From UBA11574 sp964591175 (GTDB taxonomy: Bacteria > Desulfobacterota > Desulfobacteria > Desulfobacterales > UBA11574): a DNA stretch of 7,699 nt. The notes beneath the pieces were generated by a model, which worked only from the letters and a program-made list of their open reading frames with translations, ran no database searches and had not been told where the DNA came from. This document shows positions 5,856-7,699 of the stretch, piece after piece (the stretch's first letter is position 1; each line of letters opens with the position of its first letter). The stretch covers positions 1 to 7,699 of the forward strand of contig CAZQAF010000123.1 in assembly GCA_964591175.1 (NCBI GenBank), in the 5' to 3' direction. A program made the translations under genes and the position numbers.

Positions 5856-6929
5856 ATGAGCGCTATTTTCCCACAAACCGACATCAAAGACCTTTCCAAA
5901 GATGAGCTTATTGTATGGCTTAAAAGCCGAGAAATCAAGCCGTATCGCGCCGGTCAAATTCTAAAATGGATCTATCTTCGACAGGCGGATACGTTTGATG
6001 TGATGACCGACATCAAAAAAGAGATCAGAAATCGGCTTTCGCAACATTTTATTATCCACCGGCTTGAAAAGGTACACATCGAAACCTCGCAGGACGGCTC
6101 GAAGAAGTACCTGTTTAAACTCTGCGACGGCAAATATGTTGAAAGTGTGCTGATTCCGGAAAAAGAGCATTACACGCTTTGCATCTCCAGCCAAGTGGGC
6201 TGCGCACAAGGCTGTCGGTTTTGTCTGACCGCCCAAGGCGGCTTTTCGAGAAATCTCACTAAAGGCGAAATCATTGCTCAAGTTCGCGATGTCGCCGTGG
6301 ATATCGGCGGGAAAAAACGTCTTTCCAATATTGTAATGATGGGGATGGGAGAGCCGCTGGCCAATTATTGCAATGTAGTGGAAGCCATTGATGTCATGAC
6401 CGACAAGGACGTCGGACTCGGATTTTCAAACCGCAGAGTGACGGTCTCGACATCCGGTTTTGTTCCGAAGATTTCTGATTTAGGGCGTGAAACCGCGGTC
6501 AATCTGGCGGTGTCGTTAAACGCAACAGAGAACAAAACCCGCGATATGCTGATGCCCATCAATCGAAAATACCCCATCGAACAGCTTCTCAAAGCCTGTG
6601 AAACCTATCCGCTGATGCCCCGCCGAAAAATCACTTTTGAATATATTCTGATCAAAGGGATCAATGACTCCGAACAAGACGCCCGGCGTCTCGCCAGACT
6701 GCTGCGGCCCATACGGGCAAAGATCAACCTTATCCCCTTTAATACTTACGAAAAAAGTCAATTTCAGCGGCCCGAAGAATCCGCCATCCAAACGTTCAAA
6801 GAAATTCTCAGCAAAACCAATTACACGGCCATTGTCCGATACAGCAAGGGGCAGGATATTTCCGCGGCTTGTGGCCAGCTCAGGGCGAATATGATGCCGG
6901 ATTCGAAATCCCCTTGCGCCATCATTTGA
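5856..6929 (+). CDS. rlmN: Dual-specificity 23S rRNA (A2503-C2)/tRNA (A37-C2) methyltransferase RlmN
   Basis: This 357-residue radical-SAM enzyme makes 2-methyladenosine at A2503 of 23S rRNA, and at A37 of some tRNAs. The radical-SAM motif CAQGCRFC gives cluster cysteines C116, C120 and C123. C109 and C339 (in DISAACGQL) match the two mechanistic cysteines, Cys118 and the methyl-carrying Cys355 of E. coli RlmN. GMGEPLAN (163–170) and RRVTVSTSG (193–201) bind SAM and the product radical. The N-terminal accessory domain includes YRAGQILKWIY (30–40). An A8-specific Cfr protein is less likely because this is a single core gene in a housekeeping setting, but Cfr shares these motifs. The ATG at 5856 has no Shine-Dalgarno. 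It is divergent from ffh and read away from the main cluster. Confidence 0.95.
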   Translation: MSAIFPQTDIKDLSKDELIVWLKSREIKPYRAGQILKWIYLRQADTFDVMTDIKKEIRNRLSQHFIIHRLEKVHIETSQDGSKKYLFKLCDGKYVESVLIPEKEHYTLCISSQVGCAQGCRFCLTAQGGFSRNLTKGEIIAQVRDVAVDIGGKKRLSNIVMMGMGEPLANYCNVVEAIDVMTDKDVGLGFSNRRVTVSTSGFVPKISDLGRETAVNLAVSLNATENKTRDMLMPINRKYPIEQLLKACETYPLMPRRKITFEYILIKGINDSEQDARRLARLLRPIRAKINLIPFNTYEKSQFQRPEESAIQTFKEILSKTNYTAIVRYSKGQDISAACGQLRANMMPDSKSPCAII

Positions 6930-7216
6930 CATGGAGCATTTGATGTGCAGTCCGATACTATGAAAATAATGTAATAATTTTTTATGTAACTTGCTACACA
7001 ATTACATAGTCTGTCAGGTGCCCCCGAGCGGGTGACGTCCCACTCCATTTGATCTAACCGCTTAATATCTTAGCAGTTCCAAATAAATGACTGTATGTAT
7101 CTGATTTTGCATAAAATTTGCATGCAGAAATTAAATGAGGAAGTGCTGACCAAATTCTGAAATTGAACGGATCTCAGGCAACCGGTAACGGAACGCTGAA
7201 ACTCAAAGGAATAAAC
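6930..7216. other. Gene-free stretch downstream of rlmN
   Basis: This 287-bp stretch has no supportable gene. It holds a 7-bp inverted repeat (TATGTAA 6983–6989 with TTACATA 7002–7008) without a T-run. A short GC-rich block at about 7015–7045 lies between AT-rich flanks. A pair of TTTGCAT direct repeats sits near 7107–7123. TAAAAT at 7112–7117 could be a -10 for the next gene, but its -35 is poor. No clear terminator for rlmN is visible. Confidence 0.5.
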
Positions 7217-7630
7217 ATGACACGATTCGGGCCAGCTTCTGAAAAAATGAGACGAATGACATCGGACGATATTTTTTTGTCACGGCTGAAACTGCTGATT
7301 ATCATGGCCAAAGCGTATTTAAAAAATTTCCCCATTGGAAAGTACCGAAAACTCGCCATTATCGAAAACGCCCACAGCGTCTTTTATCGTTCCATACAAT
7401 GGATCAACTCGGAATTTTATTGGCCTATCCCATCCGAGGTCAATAGGGAAAAAGAGCAGGAATTCCGGCGCAGAGTCCAGCTGCTTGCCGTAATGGCCAA
7501 AGAATTGGCAGAAGACCGCCTGACAGGTCATATCAAGATTATGGCCCTCCAAGACAATTTAGACAGAATCTGTGAAATCTTGATATTCGACTTCAACGTT
7601 AAAGATATGGAATTTCTCAAAGTCGCCTGA
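7217..7630 (+). CDS. Uncharacterised 137-residue helical protein with two tandem repeats
   Basis: I do not recognise this protein. It looks soluble and mostly helical, with no signal peptide or clear membrane span. Two segments align without a gap at an offset of 63 residues. Residues 23–63 (RLKLLIIMAKAYLKNFPIG…) match 86–126 (RVQLLAVMAKELAEDRLTG…). They share R, LL, MAK, G41/G104, A47/A110 and N51/N114, with many similar residues between. This suggests a duplicated helical hairpin. The linker (64–85) is polar and contains YWPIPSE and a charged REKEQEF stretch. The ATG at 7217 was chosen because AAAGGA lies 6 nt upstream. The frame is open back to a TTG at 7163 that lacks a ribosome binding site. 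No neighbour indicates its role. It could be a small adaptor or regulator, but that is a guess. Confidence 0.7.
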   Translation: MTRFGPASEKMRRMTSDDIFLSRLKLLIIMAKAYLKNFPIGKYRKLAIIENAHSVFYRSIQWINSEFYWPIPSEVNREKEQEFRRRVQLLAVMAKELAEDRLTGHIKIMALQDNLDRICEILIFDFNVKDMEFLKVA

Positions 7631-7699
7631 CCGATATCTCACAAGATGACCGACGGCAGAAAGCATCGAACTTGCAAATCCAAAAATAGATTTTCATGA

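Noticed and set aside
6983..7008. Inverted repeat after rlmN as a terminator
   Set aside because: The 7-bp AT-rich stem has a 12-nt loop and no T-run after it on either strand, so it does not qualify as an intrinsic terminator.
7015..7055. tRNA-like look of the GC-rich segment on the minus strand
   Set aside because: No cloverleaf with acceptor stem, anticodon arm and T-arm can be formed; only short complementary runs are present.
7163..7216. Longer form of the orphan protein starting at TTG 7163
   Set aside because: No Shine-Dalgarno at the TTG, whereas ATG 7217 has AAAGGA at good spacing.
1..7699. CRISPR array, complete insertion sequence or other new multi-gene system
   Set aside because: No regularly spaced direct repeats, no transposase or integrase, and nearly all genes belong to well-known housekeeping families.

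Overview
This window is a typical bacterial core-gene region. It is a minus-strand cluster for ribosome assembly, tRNA modification and the signal recognition particle. A divergent rlmN gene, a small toxin-antitoxin module and one unrecognised small gene lie around it. The order ffh–rpsP–khpA–rimM–trmD–SPOUT methyltransferase–rplS–rnhB, with a KH-domain gene and a second SPOUT methyltransferase placed around trmD, suggests a deltaproteobacterium (Desulfobacterota, perhaps Desulfobacterales) with moderate GC. This lineage call is inferred from gene order and protein character; no marker gene for taxonomy is present.

Layout. At 10–641 (minus) is a VapBC-like pair: an AbrB/MazE-type antitoxin and a PIN-domain RNase toxin overlapping by 4 bp. 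A perfect 11-bp inverted repeat (657–684) overlaps their probable promoter. From 642 to 842 there is no gene. From 843 to 5716 (minus) lies the main cluster, read from right to left: ffh, rpsP, khpA, rimM, trmD, SPOUT RNA methyltransferase, rplS, rnhB. A good promoter (TTGACA, 17 bp, TACATT) sits upstream of ffh. From 5856 to 6929 (plus) lies rlmN, divergent from ffh across 139 bp. From 6930 to 7216 there is a gene-free stretch containing a short GC-rich block. From 7217 to 7630 (plus) lies an unrecognised 137-residue, probably helical protein built of two tandem copies of one unit.

The cluster makes biological sense. Ffh targets nascent membrane proteins. S16 and L19 are ribosomal proteins. 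RimM matures the 30S subunit. KhpA is an RNA-binding KH protein. TrmD makes m1G37 in tRNA, RlmN makes m2A in 23S rRNA and tRNA, and the extra SPOUT protein probably methylates another RNA. RNase HII removes ribonucleotides from DNA.

Three things deserve a second look. First, trmD and the SPOUT gene overlap by 68 bp. The SPOUT gene has only TTG start candidates with no ribosome binding site, and two A6 runs in the overlap are each placed so that losing one nucleotide would fuse the two proteins. Second, a convincing intrinsic terminator lies inside the cluster, between rimM and trmD. Third, the toxin-antitoxin operon carries a perfect operator-like dyad over its promoter. I found no CRISPR array, intact insertion sequence, tRNA or rRNA gene. 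Nothing here clearly amounts to a new defence or metabolic system; the unrecognised repeat protein at 7217 is the only real unknown.
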